From positions 1-64,000 of the forward strand of contig NZ_JANIKQ010000011.1 of assembly GCF_024580525.1 (NCBI RefSeq): a DNA stretch of 64,000 bases, in the 5' to 3' direction. The notes beneath the pieces were generated by a model. It did not search any database and was not told where the DNA came from. It worked only from the letters and a program-made list of their open reading frames with translations. Position 1 is the stretch's first letter. Each line of letters starts with the position of its first letter. This document shows positions 17,237 through 27,705 of this stretch, piece after piece. The DNA is from Neisseria dentiae (GTDB taxonomy: Bacteria; Pseudomonadota; Gammaproteobacteria; Burkholderiales; Neisseriaceae). A program made the position numbers and the translations under genes.

Positions 17237-18115
17237 TTAAAACCCGGAAGCGCCCAACCACCATTTCACCGCAGCGGTGATTTTATCGTTGGCAATGAAA
17301 ATCAGCCAGCCGGCCACGGCCAAACTTGGGCCGAATGCAAACTGCTGGCCCTTGGCCACCCGCATCACCAGCGCAGCAACCACACCGATAAGGGCGGCCA
17401 TAAATACCAATACGGGCAATACGCCTACTCCCAACCATGCGCCCAGCGCCGCCAACAGCTTGAAGTCGCCGCCGCCCATACCTATTTTGCCGGTGAGCAG
17501 TTTATAAATATAACACAACAGCCACAGGCTCATATATCCGCACACCGCACCCAACACGGCTGAAGTAAGCGGCACAAATGCGCCGTTCAAATTAAACAGC
17601 AAACCCAACCACACCAACGGCAGGGTCAATTGATCAGGCAGGTATTGTGTATCGGCATCGATAAAGGTTAAGGCAATCAGCATGGCGGTCAGCACCACAC
17701 CACCCAAAGTAACCACAGTCCAACCGTATTGCCACGCCACTGCGGCAAACAATATGCCGGTTAACAACTCTACCAAAGGATAACGCTTGCTGATCGGGGT
17801 TTTGCAGCTTCCGCACTTTCCGCCCAACAACAAATAGCTGATCACCGGAATATTTTGCCAGGGTTTGACCGGAGCATGACACTTCGGACAACGGGAGTCC
17901 GGTTTAATCAGATTGAAAGGCTGCTGTTCTTCGGCCGTAAGCGCCAAACCCAGGTGCTCTTTGGCAAATACCGTCCATCCGCGCTCCATCATCACCGGCA
18001 CGCGGTAAATCACCACATTTAAAAAACTGCCTGTCAGCAAGCCGAACAAAGCTGCCAAAGGCACCGCAAAAGGTGCCAGCTCTTGAAGAAAATCCAGCAT
18101 ATCAGCCCACCACAT
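17237..18115 (-). CDS. pilD: type IV prepilin peptidase / N-methyltransferase PilD
   Basis: Inner-membrane aspartic protease that cleaves and N-methylates type IV pilins and pseudopilins. 292 residues, about eight membrane segments. Features seen: two CxxC pairs (CPKC and CGSC) in the N-terminal cytoplasmic loop needed for methylation, catalytic Asp in FIDADTQYLPDQL, and the second catalytic Asp in the GMGGGDFKLLAALG motif (GxGD family). ATG 18115 overlaps the end of pilG by 14 bases; an internal ATG at 18100 (MLDFLQEL) is an alternative start. Translational coupling with pilG is likely. Confidence 0.95.
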   Translation of the reverse strand: MWWADMLDFLQELAPFAVPLAALFGLLTGSFLNVVIYRVPVMMERGWTVFAKEHLGLALTAEEQQPFNLIKPDSRCPKCHAPVKPWQNIPVISYLLLGGKCGSCKTPISKRYPLVELLTGILFAAVAWQYGWTVVTLGGVVLTAMLIALTFIDADTQYLPDQLTLPLVWLGLLFNLNGAFVPLTSAVLGAVCGYMSLWLLCYIYKLLTGKIGMGGGDFKLLAALGAWLGVGVLPVLVFMAALIGVVAALVMRVAKGQQFAFGPSLAVAGWLIFIANDKITAAVKWWLGASGF

Positions 18116-19340
18116 TACCCAGGTTGAACAGGGGCAGATACATCGCTACCAGAATCACACCGATAATCGAACCGAGCACCACCATGATAATCGGCTCCAT
18201 CAACGACGAAAGCTGGGCAACGGCATTATCCACTTCATCTTCATAGAATTCGGCGGCTTTATTCAGCATATCGTCCAGCGAACCTGATTCTTCGCCGATG
18301 GCAGCCATCTGCAACACCATATTGGGGAACATATCGGTGCCCTGCATACTGGAAGTCAGCGACAAACCCTGAGTAACTTTAGCACGAATATCTTGCGTGG
18401 CTTCTTCATAAAGAATATTGCCCGCCGCACCGGATACCGAATCCAACACTTCCACCAAAGGCACGCCCGCGGTAAACAATGTGGCAGTAGTGCGTGCCCA
18501 GCGTGCAATCGTGGCCTTGCGCACAATATCACCGAAAATCGGCAATTTGAGCAAAGCCGCATCAACCCGTTTTTGTAGCATGGGCGATCTTTTATACCAC
18601 TGATACAGGCCGAAACCGACCGCAATGGTACCAACCACAATTACCCAGGCATATTTCACCATCAAGTCCGACATGTTCATTACGATTTGGGTTAGCCCGG
18701 GCAACTCCGCCCCCATGCTGCTATATACTTTACCGAACTCCGGCAACACGAACACCATCATGATAAACACCAGCACTACAGCCACCACCACAATGGCAAT
18801 CGGGTAAGTAAGTGCGCTTTTCACTTTCTTTTTGATGGCTTGGGTTTTTTCTTTATATACCGCCAATTTATCCAGCAATGATTCAAGTACACCGCCCGCC
18901 TCACCGGCGGCAATCAGATTGCAGTAAAAACGGTCGAAATATTTGGGATGTTTGGAGAATGCCTTGCCCAATGCGCTGCCCTGCTCCACATCGGCGCGCA
19001 CCTGCATCAGCATTTGCGTCATGGAAGGGTTAGAGTGGCCGCGCGCCACGATTTCAAACGCCTGCATCAAAGGCAAACCGGCTTTCATCATAGTGGCGAG
19101 CTGGCGGGTGAATACGGTAATGTCTTCTTGGGTGATCCGCTTTTTGCGTACCGCTTTAACTTTGCTCACGCGTAACGGCTTGATGCCGCGCCGCTGTAAC
19201 TTTTTGCGTGCTTCTTCTTCGTTTTTGGCCACCACCTCCCCGCGCACCATTTGTTCGGTATCTATGTTCCTGCCTTCAAAAGAGAAACGCACACCTTTAT
19301 CTTTTTTGGCCGAGCGGCTGCTAATATTACTTTTAATCAT
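18102..19340 (-). CDS. pilG: type IV pilus inner-membrane platform protein PilG (PilC-type)
   Basis: Polytopic GspF-family protein that anchors the assembly and retraction ATPases. 412 residues with two homologous GspF domains. The first contains FTRQLATMMKAGLPLMQAFEIVARG and the second ARTTATLFTAGVPLVEVLDSVSGAAG, each followed by membrane segments. Named PilG in Neisseria (PilC in Pseudomonas). ATG 19340 follows AAGGGGTAAAAC. pilF lies upstream, separated by a 116-bp repeat element, and pilD overlaps downstream. Confidence 0.94.
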   Translation of the reverse strand: MIKSNISSRSAKKDKGVRFSFEGRNIDTEQMVRGEVVAKNEEEARKKLQRRGIKPLRVSKVKAVRKKRITQEDITVFTRQLATMMKAGLPLMQAFEIVARGHSNPSMTQMLMQVRADVEQGSALGKAFSKHPKYFDRFYCNLIAAGEAGGVLESLLDKLAVYKEKTQAIKKKVKSALTYPIAIVVVAVVLVFIMMVFVLPEFGKVYSSMGAELPGLTQIVMNMSDLMVKYAWVIVVGTIAVGFGLYQWYKRSPMLQKRVDAALLKLPIFGDIVRKATIARWARTTATLFTAGVPLVEVLDSVSGAAGNILYEEATQDIRAKVTQGLSLTSSMQGTDMFPNMVLQMAAIGEESGSLDDMLNKAAEFYEDEVDNAVAQLSSLMEPIIMVVLGSIIGVILVAMYLPLFNLGNVVG

Positions 19341-19372
19341 GTTTTACCCCTTAAAATAATCAAACTGTTTTT

Positions 19373-19488
19373 TAGAAACTGTTGGCAAGCGGCTTGTTCT
19401 CCTTGTTTCGATACAAACGGTGGGCACAAAACAAGATAGAACAACAAACTTGCAAAGTTAACGCAAAATTGATTGCCAACAGTTTCTT
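19373..19488. repeat. 116-bp inverted-repeat element between pilF and pilG
   Basis: AGAAACTGTTGGCAA at 19374-19388 is repeated inverted as TTGCCAACAGTTTCT at 19473-19487; allowing one mismatch, the ends extend to about 18 bases. The interior is non-coding. The form is MITE-like. It separates two genes normally expressed together and could act as a terminator or a processing site. Confidence 0.6.
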
Positions 19489-19502
19489 AATAATCAATAT
19501 AA

Positions 19503-21182
19503 TCAATCGTTAGTGTGAGCCAAAACTTCTTCTAAAGAAGTAATCCCCTGCATCACTTTCAACAAACCGGCACGGCGCAAATCCACCATACCTTCTTTAT
19601 AGGCCATACTCATAATATCTACTTCGGTGCCGTTATTCATAATCACCCGTTGCATTTCTTCGGTAATCGGCATCACCTCATACACGCCGGCACGGCCTTT
19701 GTAGCCTTTTCCACGACAGCTATCGCATCCGACCGCACGATACATCGTCCAATCTTTAGCCAGATCTTCATCTGTAAAACCGGCTTTTTTCAAGGCAGGC
19801 ACCGGCGGGCGCTCCATCGGTGTTTTACATGCCGGGCATAAACGGCGCAGCAGACGTTGCGCCATAATCAGGCTGACCGAACTGGCGATATTGAAAGGTG
19901 CCACCCCCATATTCAGCATACGCGACAAAGTGGCCGGAGCGTTATTGGTGTGCAGGGTGGAAAATACCATGTGGCCCGTTTGCGCAGCCTTAATGGCAAT
20001 ATCCGCGGTTTCCAAATCACGAATCTCACCCACCATGATGATATCCGGGTCTTGGCGCAGAAACGACTTCAGTGCGGCCGCAAAGGTTAGCCCCTGCTTG
20101 TCATTCACATTAACCTGGTTGATACCGGGCAGATTGATTTCCGCGGGGTCTTCTGCCGTGGCGATATTTACACTTTCGGTATTCAGAATGTTCAAGCAGG
20201 TATAAAGCGACACGGTTTTACCCGAGCCGGTGGGGCCGGTTACCAATACCATGCCGTAAGGGCGGTGAATAGCCTCGAGCAGCATTTCTTTTTGGAAAGG
20301 TTCGAAACCGAGTTGGTCGATATTGAGCGAACCGGCATCCGAATTCAAAATACGCATCACCACTTTTTCACCGAACAAAGTGGGCAGCGTGCTGACGCGG
20401 AAGTCAATCGGACGGCCATGCTTGTGGAAAGCAATTTGAATGCGGCCGTCCTGCGGCACACGCTTTTCCGAAATGTCCAAACGCGCCATCACTTTGATGC
20501 GCGAGGCCAGCTGGCCGCGCACCGCCACCGGCGGCTGCACCACTTCCCGAAGCTGACCGTCCACACGGAAGCGCACCCGTGCCATCTGTTCATAAAATTC
20601 GAAATGGATATCGGATGCACCGGCATTCAATGCATCGGAAAGCGTTTTGTGGATAAAGCGCGGAATCGGCCCGTCTTCCGCCTCTTCATTATCGATGTAT
20701 AGCGCTTGCGCAGAAGCGGACGCATCATGCTCCTTGCTCATTTCGTTCAAAATAGAAGTAGACCGCTGCCCCAACCACTCGAGCAAAGTGCTCAACTGGT
20801 CGTCGCACACCACCACTAAATCAACCGATATACCTGAAGCAAAAGCGATTTTTTGGAAATTTTGAATCTGGGTAGGGTCAGACACCGCAAAATAAACTTT
20901 CCTACCCCGCTGAAAAATCGGAATACAGCGGTTTTGCAGCATCTGCTCTTCTGAAAGCACATCAGAAAGGATATTGCTGCGCGGATAGTGACGCAAATCC
21001 AGCAGCGGATAGCTGAACACCCGCGCCAATAACTCCCCCAGCGCTTTAGGTGTAATCACGCCCTCTTCAAACAACATGGGAAGAATGGACTTATTGCTTT
21101 TTAATACGCTTTGATACCGCTCGACTTGTGCGGCATCGACAATTTGACTTTGCACCAATACTCTTAATATACCGACGCTCAT
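19503..21182 (-). CDS. pilF: type IV pilus extension ATPase PilF (PilB-type)
   Basis: Hexameric ATPase powering pilus polymerisation. From the ATG at 21182 the protein has 559 residues ([15 protein letters not shown]), the start used by neisserial PilF; it follows CAGGAATAAAAAA. An upstream in-frame ATG at 21224 would add 14 residues without homology. It has an N-terminal MshEN-type domain, then Walker A GPTGSGKT, an Asp box (ATAEDPAEI), Walker [11 protein letters not shown], a His box ([15 protein letters not shown]) and a tetracysteine zinc motif (CPAC...CDSC). Part of the pilF-pilG-pilD cluster. Confidence 0.95.
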   Translation of the reverse strand: MSVGILRVLVQSQIVDAAQVERYQSVLKSNKSILPMLFEEGVITPKALGELLARVFSYPLLDLRHYPRSNILSDVLSEEQMLQNRCIPIFQRGRKVYFAVSDPTQIQNFQKIAFASGISVDLVVVCDDQLSTLLEWLGQRSTSILNEMSKEHDASASAQALYIDNEEAEDGPIPRFIHKTLSDALNAGASDIHFEFYEQMARVRFRVDGQLREVVQPPVAVRGQLASRIKVMARLDISEKRVPQDGRIQIAFHKHGRPIDFRVSTLPTLFGEKVVMRILNSDAGSLNIDQLGFEPFQKEMLLEAIHRPYGMVLVTGPTGSGKTVSLYTCLNILNTESVNIATAEDPAEINLPGINQVNVNDKQGLTFAAALKSFLRQDPDIIMVGEIRDLETADIAIKAAQTGHMVFSTLHTNNAPATLSRMLNMGVAPFNIASSVSLIMAQRLLRRLCPACKTPMERPPVPALKKAGFTDEDLAKDWTMYRAVGCDSCRGKGYKGRAGVYEVMPITEEMQRVIMNNGTEVDIMSMAYKEGMVDLRRAGLLKVMQGITSLEEVLAHTND

Positions 21183-21454
21183 TTTTTTTATTCCTGCTTG
21201 ACTGCCTGCATGATACACAGACAATTGCCATTATTATTAAATATGCCATTATACGGCATCATATGGTGATTTGCCGCCCGACATAAAACCCGCAATGCTG
21301 TTTCATACCCGATAAAACTATCCCGGTAAAAACAGTGCCATTATAAGCGAACAGGCCGGGTAAACCTACCCGGCCTGCGTTGAAATATATTCTATTTAAT
21401 ATTTATTCGGCGTAAAAACAACAGATAAAAAAATAACCGCATCATTGCGGTAAA

Positions 21455-21530
21455 TGGTGGCCAGAGGCGGGATCGAACCGCCGACACACGGATTTTCAAT
21501 CCGTTGCTCTACCAACTGAGCTATCTGGCC
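21455..21530 (-). tRNA. tRNA-Phe (anticodon GAA)
   Basis: A 76-base cloverleaf on the minus strand beginning GGCCAGATAGCTCAG, with a five-base anticodon stem around ATTGAAAAT (anticodon GAA), the T-arm GGCGGTTCGATCCCGCC and an encoded CCA. Acceptor GGCCAGA pairs with TCTGGCC. A spurious reading frame runs through it (21396..21581) and is not a gene. Confidence 0.97.
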
Positions 21531-21548
21531 GTGCCTGAAGAGATGCGT

Positions 21549-21577
21549 ATTAAAACAGAATCCGCCATACGGCGCAA
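21549..21577 (-). promoter_or_regulatory. sigma-70-like promoter of tRNA-Phe
   Basis: On the minus strand, TTGCGC (21577-21572), a 17-base spacer and TTTAAT (21554-21549), about 20 bases before the tRNA. The sequence after the -10 (ACGCATC) matches that of the tRNA-Arg promoter in this window. Confidence 0.5.
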
Positions 21578-21882
21578 GCATTTTGTTAAAAAAGTGCGCC
21601 GTTTCAAGCTAAGCGGCTATTTTTCCTAAAAATAAAACCGGCATTGTTGTTTACAGCATGCACAAATATGCCGAGGCTGTTTATTTATTGCAAATATTTT
21701 TGCTCAAAACACCGATTATCTGTAATATAAACCGAATATCCTATGTGGATAAAGTTTGATTATCACGAATTTTCTTATTTATCTAAAATAATCAATTTCT
21801 TGAAAGTTAAACTGCCACGACATCCAAATAATGACAAACACCACGCCGTGTGTGATTCTCTTTTCGCCAAATAGGGATTTTT

Positions 21883-22503
21883 ATGAGCATTGTCGCCATC
21901 GATATACATCCGCAGAAAACGTTTTCAGAACTCTGCCCGAACGAGCTTCCCGTACCGGGTGCGCTTTCTATTGTTCCCCACCTCAACCGCCAAGCGGCTT
22001 GGGCGCATTACCGGGTATTAACCAAAGATGCCCACAGCCCGCACGAGCCGTGGCAGATCGACAACCAAGAACACTATCTGCCGCTGGAAAACGCCGACGA
22101 TTGGGTCAGCCATGCGGTTTTGGGCACCGAAGGTTATGAAAACCTTCCCGGCCTGCCTTTGCCCGACAACTATCATTTTCTGGTGCATATCGGGCTGGAA
22201 AGCCACACCCACACTTTCGGCGCCTGTTTTCACGATATGTCTGAAAACATCAGCACCGGCCTGATAGAATGGCTGGCCAGCCGTAATGCAAAAACCTTGA
22301 TTGTCGGCGGGCTGGCAACCGAATATTGTGTACAGGCAACCGTGTTGCAGCTTTGCTGGTATGGAAAATGGCGCGTGATTGTTAATTTAGATGCCTGTCG
22401 CAGCCTGAATGCTAAAGAAGAACATCAAGCCATCCGCAATATGGAAAAGGCCGGCGCCCTGATTGTGCACCACACCGACGATATTCCCGCCCTGCTGGCT
22501 TAA
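21883..22503 (+). CDS. isochorismatase-fold cysteine hydrolase (nicotinamidase-like)
   Basis: 206 residues of the isochorismatase/nicotinamidase superfamily. Seen: the N-terminal Asp (IDIHPQ, Asp7), a metal-site-like KDAHSPHEPW with Asp49 and His51, and the nucleophile loop GGLATEYCVQATVLQL with Cys149. The catalytic Lys normally found in a KG motif before the YSAF segment appears to be replaced: the aligned stretch reads VHIGLESHTHTFGACF, with Ile103 at that place. So the fold is clear but nicotinamide deamidation is uncertain. The ATG at 21883 follows a weak AGGG. A clear terminator follows. The 300 bases upstream are AT-rich and hold nothing else I can identify. Confidence 0.7.
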   Translation: MSIVAIDIHPQKTFSELCPNELPVPGALSIVPHLNRQAAWAHYRVLTKDAHSPHEPWQIDNQEHYLPLENADDWVSHAVLGTEGYENLPGLPLPDNYHFLVHIGLESHTHTFGACFHDMSENISTGLIEWLASRNAKTLIVGGLATEYCVQATVLQLCWYGKWRVIVNLDACRSLNAKEEHQAIRNMEKAGALIVHHTDDIPALLA

Positions 22504-22526
22504 ACCTTTGCCTGTATCCGGCCGTT

Positions 22527-22558
22527 AAAGCAGCTTCGTTTCGATAACAAGCTGCTTT
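22527..22558 (+). terminator. rho-independent terminator after the isochorismatase-fold gene
   Basis: AAAGCAGCTT and AAGCTGCTTT form a 10-base stem with a 12-base loop, followed by CCCTTTT. Confidence 0.7.
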
Positions 22559-22642
22559 CCCTTTTAATAAGGAACAAACCTTTACCATTGTTTTCAGACG
22601 GCCGTCTGAAACAATATTTTTAGCAAAAATGGTACTCGAGGG

Positions 22643-22668
22643 CTTGAATTTACCGCACCCAGCCCTAT
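22643..22668 (+). promoter_or_regulatory. heat-shock sigma-32-type promoter of groESL
   Basis: CTTGAA (22643-22648), a 14-base spacer and CCCTAT (22663-22668), about 114 bases before groES. It fits the RpoH consensus (CTTGAA, 13-15 bases, CCCCAT). No CIRCE operator is seen. Confidence 0.65.
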
Positions 22669-22781
22669 TTTGCCTTTCGTTCAAAACAAAATACTGCGCA
22701 CACGTTTGCCGTGCAGTATTTCTTTTCTTAACAGCCTTATATTCAGGCATTTGTTTTTATTATCTATTTTGGAGCATACGC

Positions 22782-23069
22782 ATGACTATCCGCCCCCTGC
22801 ACGACCGTGTAGTCGTTAAACGCTTGGAAGCTGAAGAAAAAACCGCATCAGGCATCGTATTGCCGGGTGCCGCCGCCGAAAAACCCGATATGGGCGAAGT
22901 AATCGCCGTCGGCGCGGGTAAAATCGACCGCGACGGCAACCGCCGCCCGCTTGACGTGAAAGTCGGCGACAAAATCATCTTCGGCAAATACAGCGGCCAA
23001 ACCGTGAAAGCCGACGGCGAAGAGCTGTTGGTAATGCGCGAAGAAGATATTTTCGGCATCGTAGAATAA
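22782..23069 (+). CDS. groES: co-chaperonin GroES
   Basis: Forms the heptameric lid of the GroEL folding chamber. 95 residues from the ATG at 22782, which follows TTTTGGAGCATACGC. The sequence [35 protein letters not shown] is the conserved start including the mobile loop (SGIVLPG) that contacts GroEL. An upstream extension of the open frame to 22629 overlaps the promoter and is rejected. groEL follows after 85 bases containing an inverted DUS pair. Confidence 0.97.
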   Translation: MTIRPLHDRVVVKRLEAEEKTASGIVLPGAAAEKPDMGEVIAVGAGKIDRDGNRRPLDVKVGDKIIFGKYSGQTVKADGEELLVMREEDIFGIVE

Positions 23070-23078
23070 AAGGCCAAA

Positions 23079-23106
23079 GGCCGTCTGAAAATGTTTTCAG
23101 ACGGCC
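23079..23106 (+). terminator. DUS-pair hairpin between groES and groEL
   Basis: GGCCGTCTGAAAA and its inverse complement with a two-base loop. Being inside a two-gene operon, it may act as a partial terminator or processing site and not as a full stop (inference). Confidence 0.6.
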
Positions 23107-23151
23107 AAACAAAGAAAAACCTATTTTAATTCAATTAACTGGAGCATATAG

Positions 23152-24795
<1,644 letters not shown>

Positions 24796-24824
24796 GGCCG
24801 TCTGAAAACATAGTTGTACTATTC

Positions 24825-24860
24825 AAATACCCGTACGATGCAAATCGTGCGGGTATTTTA
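24825..24860 (+). terminator. rho-independent terminator after groEL
   Basis: AAATACCCGTACGAT and ATCGTGCGGGTATTT form a 15-base stem (one G-T pair) with a four-base loop, then TTTA. Confidence 0.8.
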
Positions 24861-24988
24861 TATAGTGAGTCCACTTAATTTTCGGCACAAGGCAACAAGT
24901 CAAAGATCACAAACTACGAGCGTCATACTCGGGCTTAAACCGAATATAACGGCACTATTACTAATGCTAAGTAAGTGGTTTAACCATA
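24861..24988. repeat. 128-bp TATAGT-ended repeat (second copy type)
   Basis: Starts TATAGTGAGTCCACTTA and ends TAAGTGGTTTAACCATA, an imperfect inverted pair, with one CGTCATACTCGGGCTT arm inside. Related to 6624..6760 and 44853..44947. Lies between the groEL terminator and the ctrD terminator. Confidence 0.55.
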
Positions 24989-25003
24989 CAGCTCGAAATA
25001 CCT

Positions 25004-25037
25004 AAAGGCCGTCTGAAAACATTTTCAGACGGCCTTT
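25004..25037 (-). terminator. DUS-pair terminator after ctrD
   Basis: AAAGGCCGTCTGAAAA and its inverse complement with a two-base loop, ending three bases before the ctrD stop codon on the minus strand. Confidence 0.7.
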
Positions 25038-25040
25038 AGC

Positions 25041-25691
25041 CTACATTTGAGCGTTGTAATATTGATACGCTTCATCCATATTATCAAACCGGTGCAAATG
25101 CCCTGCTTCCAACACCATCGCATTATCGCAATACTGTTTCATTGCGCTGGGGCTGTGCGACACCAGAATAATCGAACGGTCGCGGCGCTTTTCAAACAAT
25201 TCGTAACGGCATTTCTCTGAAAAGCGCGAGTCGCCCACGGCAATCACTTCGTCAATCAGATAACAATCAAACTCCACCGCCAGCGACAGCGCAAAAGCCA
25301 GCCGCGCCTTCATACCCGAAGAATAACGTTTCACCGGCTCATAAAGATATTGTCCCAGCTCTGAAAATTCTTCGGTAAACGCTTTCACATAATCCATATC
25401 GACATTATAAATACGGCAGATAAAGCGCAGATTGTCCATGCCCGTGAGGCTGCCCTGAAATGCGCCGGAAAATGCCAGCGGCCACGAAATGCTCATAGTG
25501 CGTTTGATTTCGCCCTTGGTCGGCGGCTCTACTCCGCTCATCAAGCGGATTAAAGTGGACTTGCCCGCGCCGTTGCGGCCGAGAATGCCGATTTTTTCAC
25601 CTTTGGCCAATGAAAAATTGATATCGTTCAACACCGTCCGCATTCCGTTGCGGGTTTGGTATTGTTTATAAACGTGTTCAACGGAAATCAT
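25041..25691 (-). CDS. ctrD: capsule export ABC transporter ATPase CtrD (KpsT family)
   Basis: 216-residue cytoplasmic ATPase that energises capsule export through CtrC. Walker [11 protein letters not shown]-loop region, and signature [19 protein letters not shown] followed by Walker [13 protein letters not shown] and an H-loop [13 protein letters not shown]. The short length and this signature are typical of the group 2/ABC capsule (KpsT/CtrD) class. ATG 25691 overlaps the ctrC stop by four bases. Last gene of the ctrABCD operon on the minus strand, transcribed away from the synthesis genes. Confidence 0.95.
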   Translation of the reverse strand: MISVEHVYKQYQTRNGMRTVLNDINFSLAKGEKIGILGRNGAGKSTLIRLMSGVEPPTKGEIKRTMSISWPLAFSGAFQGSLTGMDNLRFICRIYNVDMDYVKAFTEEFSELGQYLYEPVKRYSSGMKARLAFALSLAVEFDCYLIDEVIAVGDSRFSEKCRYELFEKRRDRSIILVSHSPSAMKQYCDNAMVLEAGHLHRFDNMDEAYQYYNAQM

Positions 25692-26485
25692 TGTGGCTCC
25701 ACCCCTTTGCTGAATTTGGCCACCATTGCCAAGCCGATAAACAGCAACACCAAATCACACAGCAGCAGATACCACGGGTTTCCCATCGTTATCGCAGAGC
25801 TGCCGAAATAGCCGTGGCGGAACATTTCCGTGCCGTGCACCATCGGAATCCACAACACATATTCCTGCGCCTGCTGCGGCAGCGACGATACGAAGAAAAA
25901 CGCCCCCGAAAGCGGCAGCATCACAAAGCTCGCCGTGTTCCAAAGTTTGCCGAAAGCGTCAAATTTAAACGCAACCGAACACACCACCAGCCCCAAGCCC
26001 AGTGCAAACAAAGCCATCAACACCCAGGCCAGCAACATATAGAAAATATCGGCAGGCATTTCAACCCAGCGCACAGCAACCAATATGGCAACAATAACGA
26101 TTTGCGCCACCGTTGCACCCGCCACTTCGAGCAGAACGCGCGAAAAAATCGTGTCCAACACCCGCACGTTGCGGTGGTAAAGCAGGCTCATATTGGCGGA
26201 AATCGCACCGATGGCGCGGTTAGAAGCATTGCGCCACATCATTGCCATCGGATAGCCGGTCAACGCAAACGCCACGATATTCAGCGATGAAATCTGGTCG
26301 GCTCGCAAAAACTTCCACATACCCACAATAAACGCCGTCATCAGCAGCGGTTCAACAAACAGCCACAGAAAACCGATATTGTTGCGCCCGTAGCGGGTGA
26401 TGATTTCGCGCATCAGCAACGCGCCAATTACCCGCCCCTGTATGGCCAGCGATTCTTTAAATGAAGTTTCGTGCAAGGCTTTCAT
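25688..26485 (-). CDS. ctrC: capsule export ABC transporter permease CtrC (KpsM family)
   Basis: 265-residue inner-membrane permease of the ABC-2 type with about six membrane segments. Contains the family motif [24 protein letters not shown] near the N-terminus, the cytoplasmic segment ahead of the first membrane span. ATG at 26485 overlaps the last base of the ctrB stop codon (TGATG); a TTG one codon earlier is possible but not needed. Works as a dimer with CtrD and is linked to the periplasmic CtrB. Confidence 0.95.
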   Translation of the reverse strand: MKALHETSFKESLAIQGRVIGALLMREIITRYGRNNIGFLWLFVEPLLMTAFIVGMWKFLRADQISSLNIVAFALTGYPMAMMWRNASNRAIGAISANMSLLYHRNVRVLDTIFSRVLLEVAGATVAQIVIVAILVAVRWVEMPADIFYMLLAWVLMALFALGLGLVVCSVAFKFDAFGKLWNTASFVMLPLSGAFFFVSSLPQQAQEYVLWIPMVHGTEMFRHGYFGSSAITMGNPWYLLLCDLVLLFIGLAMVAKFSKGVEPQ

Positions 26486-27690
26486 CAATTTTTATGCTCT
26501 CTCACGCTGGCCGCAAGCAGGCTGATGATGCCGTAAACCATCAGGCCGATAAAGAAAGTGGCGATGATGTTATAAAGCCGGTGCGGTTTCAACGCCATAT
26601 CGGGGCGGCTCGGCTGCGACACCACTTCGAGATAAAGCTGTTTGCGGTCGGCTTCCGCCTTGGCACTTTCCAACGAGGCGATGGCTGCGGCCAATTGTTT
26701 TTCTGCCAATTCGTTTTCTAAAAACAAGCGCTGGTAAGCGGCCGCCTGTGCAGTAATCGAGTTATCGCCCCCGCCCGAAATCATCTGCATCTGTTGTTTG
26801 ATTTCGCGTTTCAGGCTTTTTTCACGCGCCTGCAAACCTGAAATCTGCGGGTTTTCAGGTGTTACCGCACGCACCTGGTCGAGCTGGGTTTGAATCACGA
26901 TTAATTCGTCTTGCAGCTTCGACACCAAGCCCATTTGCGCTTCCGACTGGGTTTTCAAATCGAAAATGCCGTTTTTGGTGCGGTAAACCGCCATATCTTC
27001 CGCAGCGGTCTTAACGCGCTCTTCTGCCACTGTAACGTTCTGCTCGGCCTGTGCAATGGTGTCTTTGCGCGCACGGGCATTCAGCTTGTTAATCAACTCT
27101 TCGCCCCGGCTCAATAAAGCCGCATTGATTTGCTGTGATTCCGCCGCATCGAACGACTCCACACTCAGCGTGGAAATACCCGAAACCGGGTCAAACGCAA
27201 TATTGACCTTGCCTTTGTAGTATTGATAAAAAGCCTCGTTGGCATTCCACAAACCGAAACCGTTGAAGCGGCTGAAAATATCGCCCTTGTTTTCATAAAA
27301 CGAACGCACCGGCAACGCTTTTTCCAAAGCCGTTAACGCCGAACGGGAACCCATATATTCGCGCACGGTATAAGTATCGTCCTGCGCGCGTGAAAAACCC
27401 GCGTTTTGCAGCAACGCACCCAAACCGCTCACCGAAGTCTGGTTACTGGGCGAACGCACCACGAAGCTCGATTCAGACACATAGCGGTCTGAAGCCCAAG
27501 CCGAAAAATAAGCCAGCGAACAAGCCGTCGGAATAATCACCGTGACCCAAAACAGTTTGCCGAATTTTTTCACTCGAAATTTCTTGCCCTTTTGCGGCGC
27601 ATCCGCCGAGTAGGCCGCCTTAGCGGCGGCCGCTTTTTTCACTTCTTCTGATACTTGAGTGTTTTCCGTATCCACTTTTTGCTCAGACAT
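26485..27690 (-). CDS. ctrB: capsule export inner-membrane/periplasmic protein CtrB (KpsE family)
   Basis: 401-residue polysaccharide co-polymerase-type protein. One membrane segment near residues 49-69 (FWVTVIIPTACSLAYFSAWA), a large periplasmic part with long coiled-coil stretches (about 200-370, rich in Gln/Glu/Arg heptads), and a second membrane segment at the C-terminus (LYNIIATFFIGLMVYGIISLLAASV). The N-terminal 45 residues are charged and cytoplasmic. The ATG at 27690 follows GGAAAG at good spacing; a GTG two codons earlier is less likely. Bridges CtrC to the outer-membrane CtrA. Confidence 0.93.
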   Translation of the reverse strand: MSEQKVDTENTQVSEEVKKAAAAKAAYSADAPQKGKKFRVKKFGKLFWVTVIIPTACSLAYFSAWASDRYVSESSFVVRSPSNQTSVSGLGALLQNAGFSRAQDDTYTVREYMGSRSALTALEKALPVRSFYENKGDIFSRFNGFGLWNANEAFYQYYKGKVNIAFDPVSGISTLSVESFDAAESQQINAALLSRGEELINKLNARARKDTIAQAEQNVTVAEERVKTAAEDMAVYRTKNGIFDLKTQSEAQMGLVSKLQDELIVIQTQLDQVRAVTPENPQISGLQAREKSLKREIKQQMQMISGGGDNSITAQAAAYQRLFLENELAEKQLAAAIASLESAKAEADRKQLYLEVVSQPSRPDMALKPHRLYNIIATFFIGLMVYGIISLLAASVREHKN

Positions 27691-27705
27691 TTTCACGCTT
27701 TCCGG

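Noticed and set aside
21396-21581. Open frame of 61 codons with GQIAQLVEQRIENPCVGGSIPP
   Set aside because: It is the well-known spurious reading through a tRNA (here tRNA-Phe), not a protein gene.
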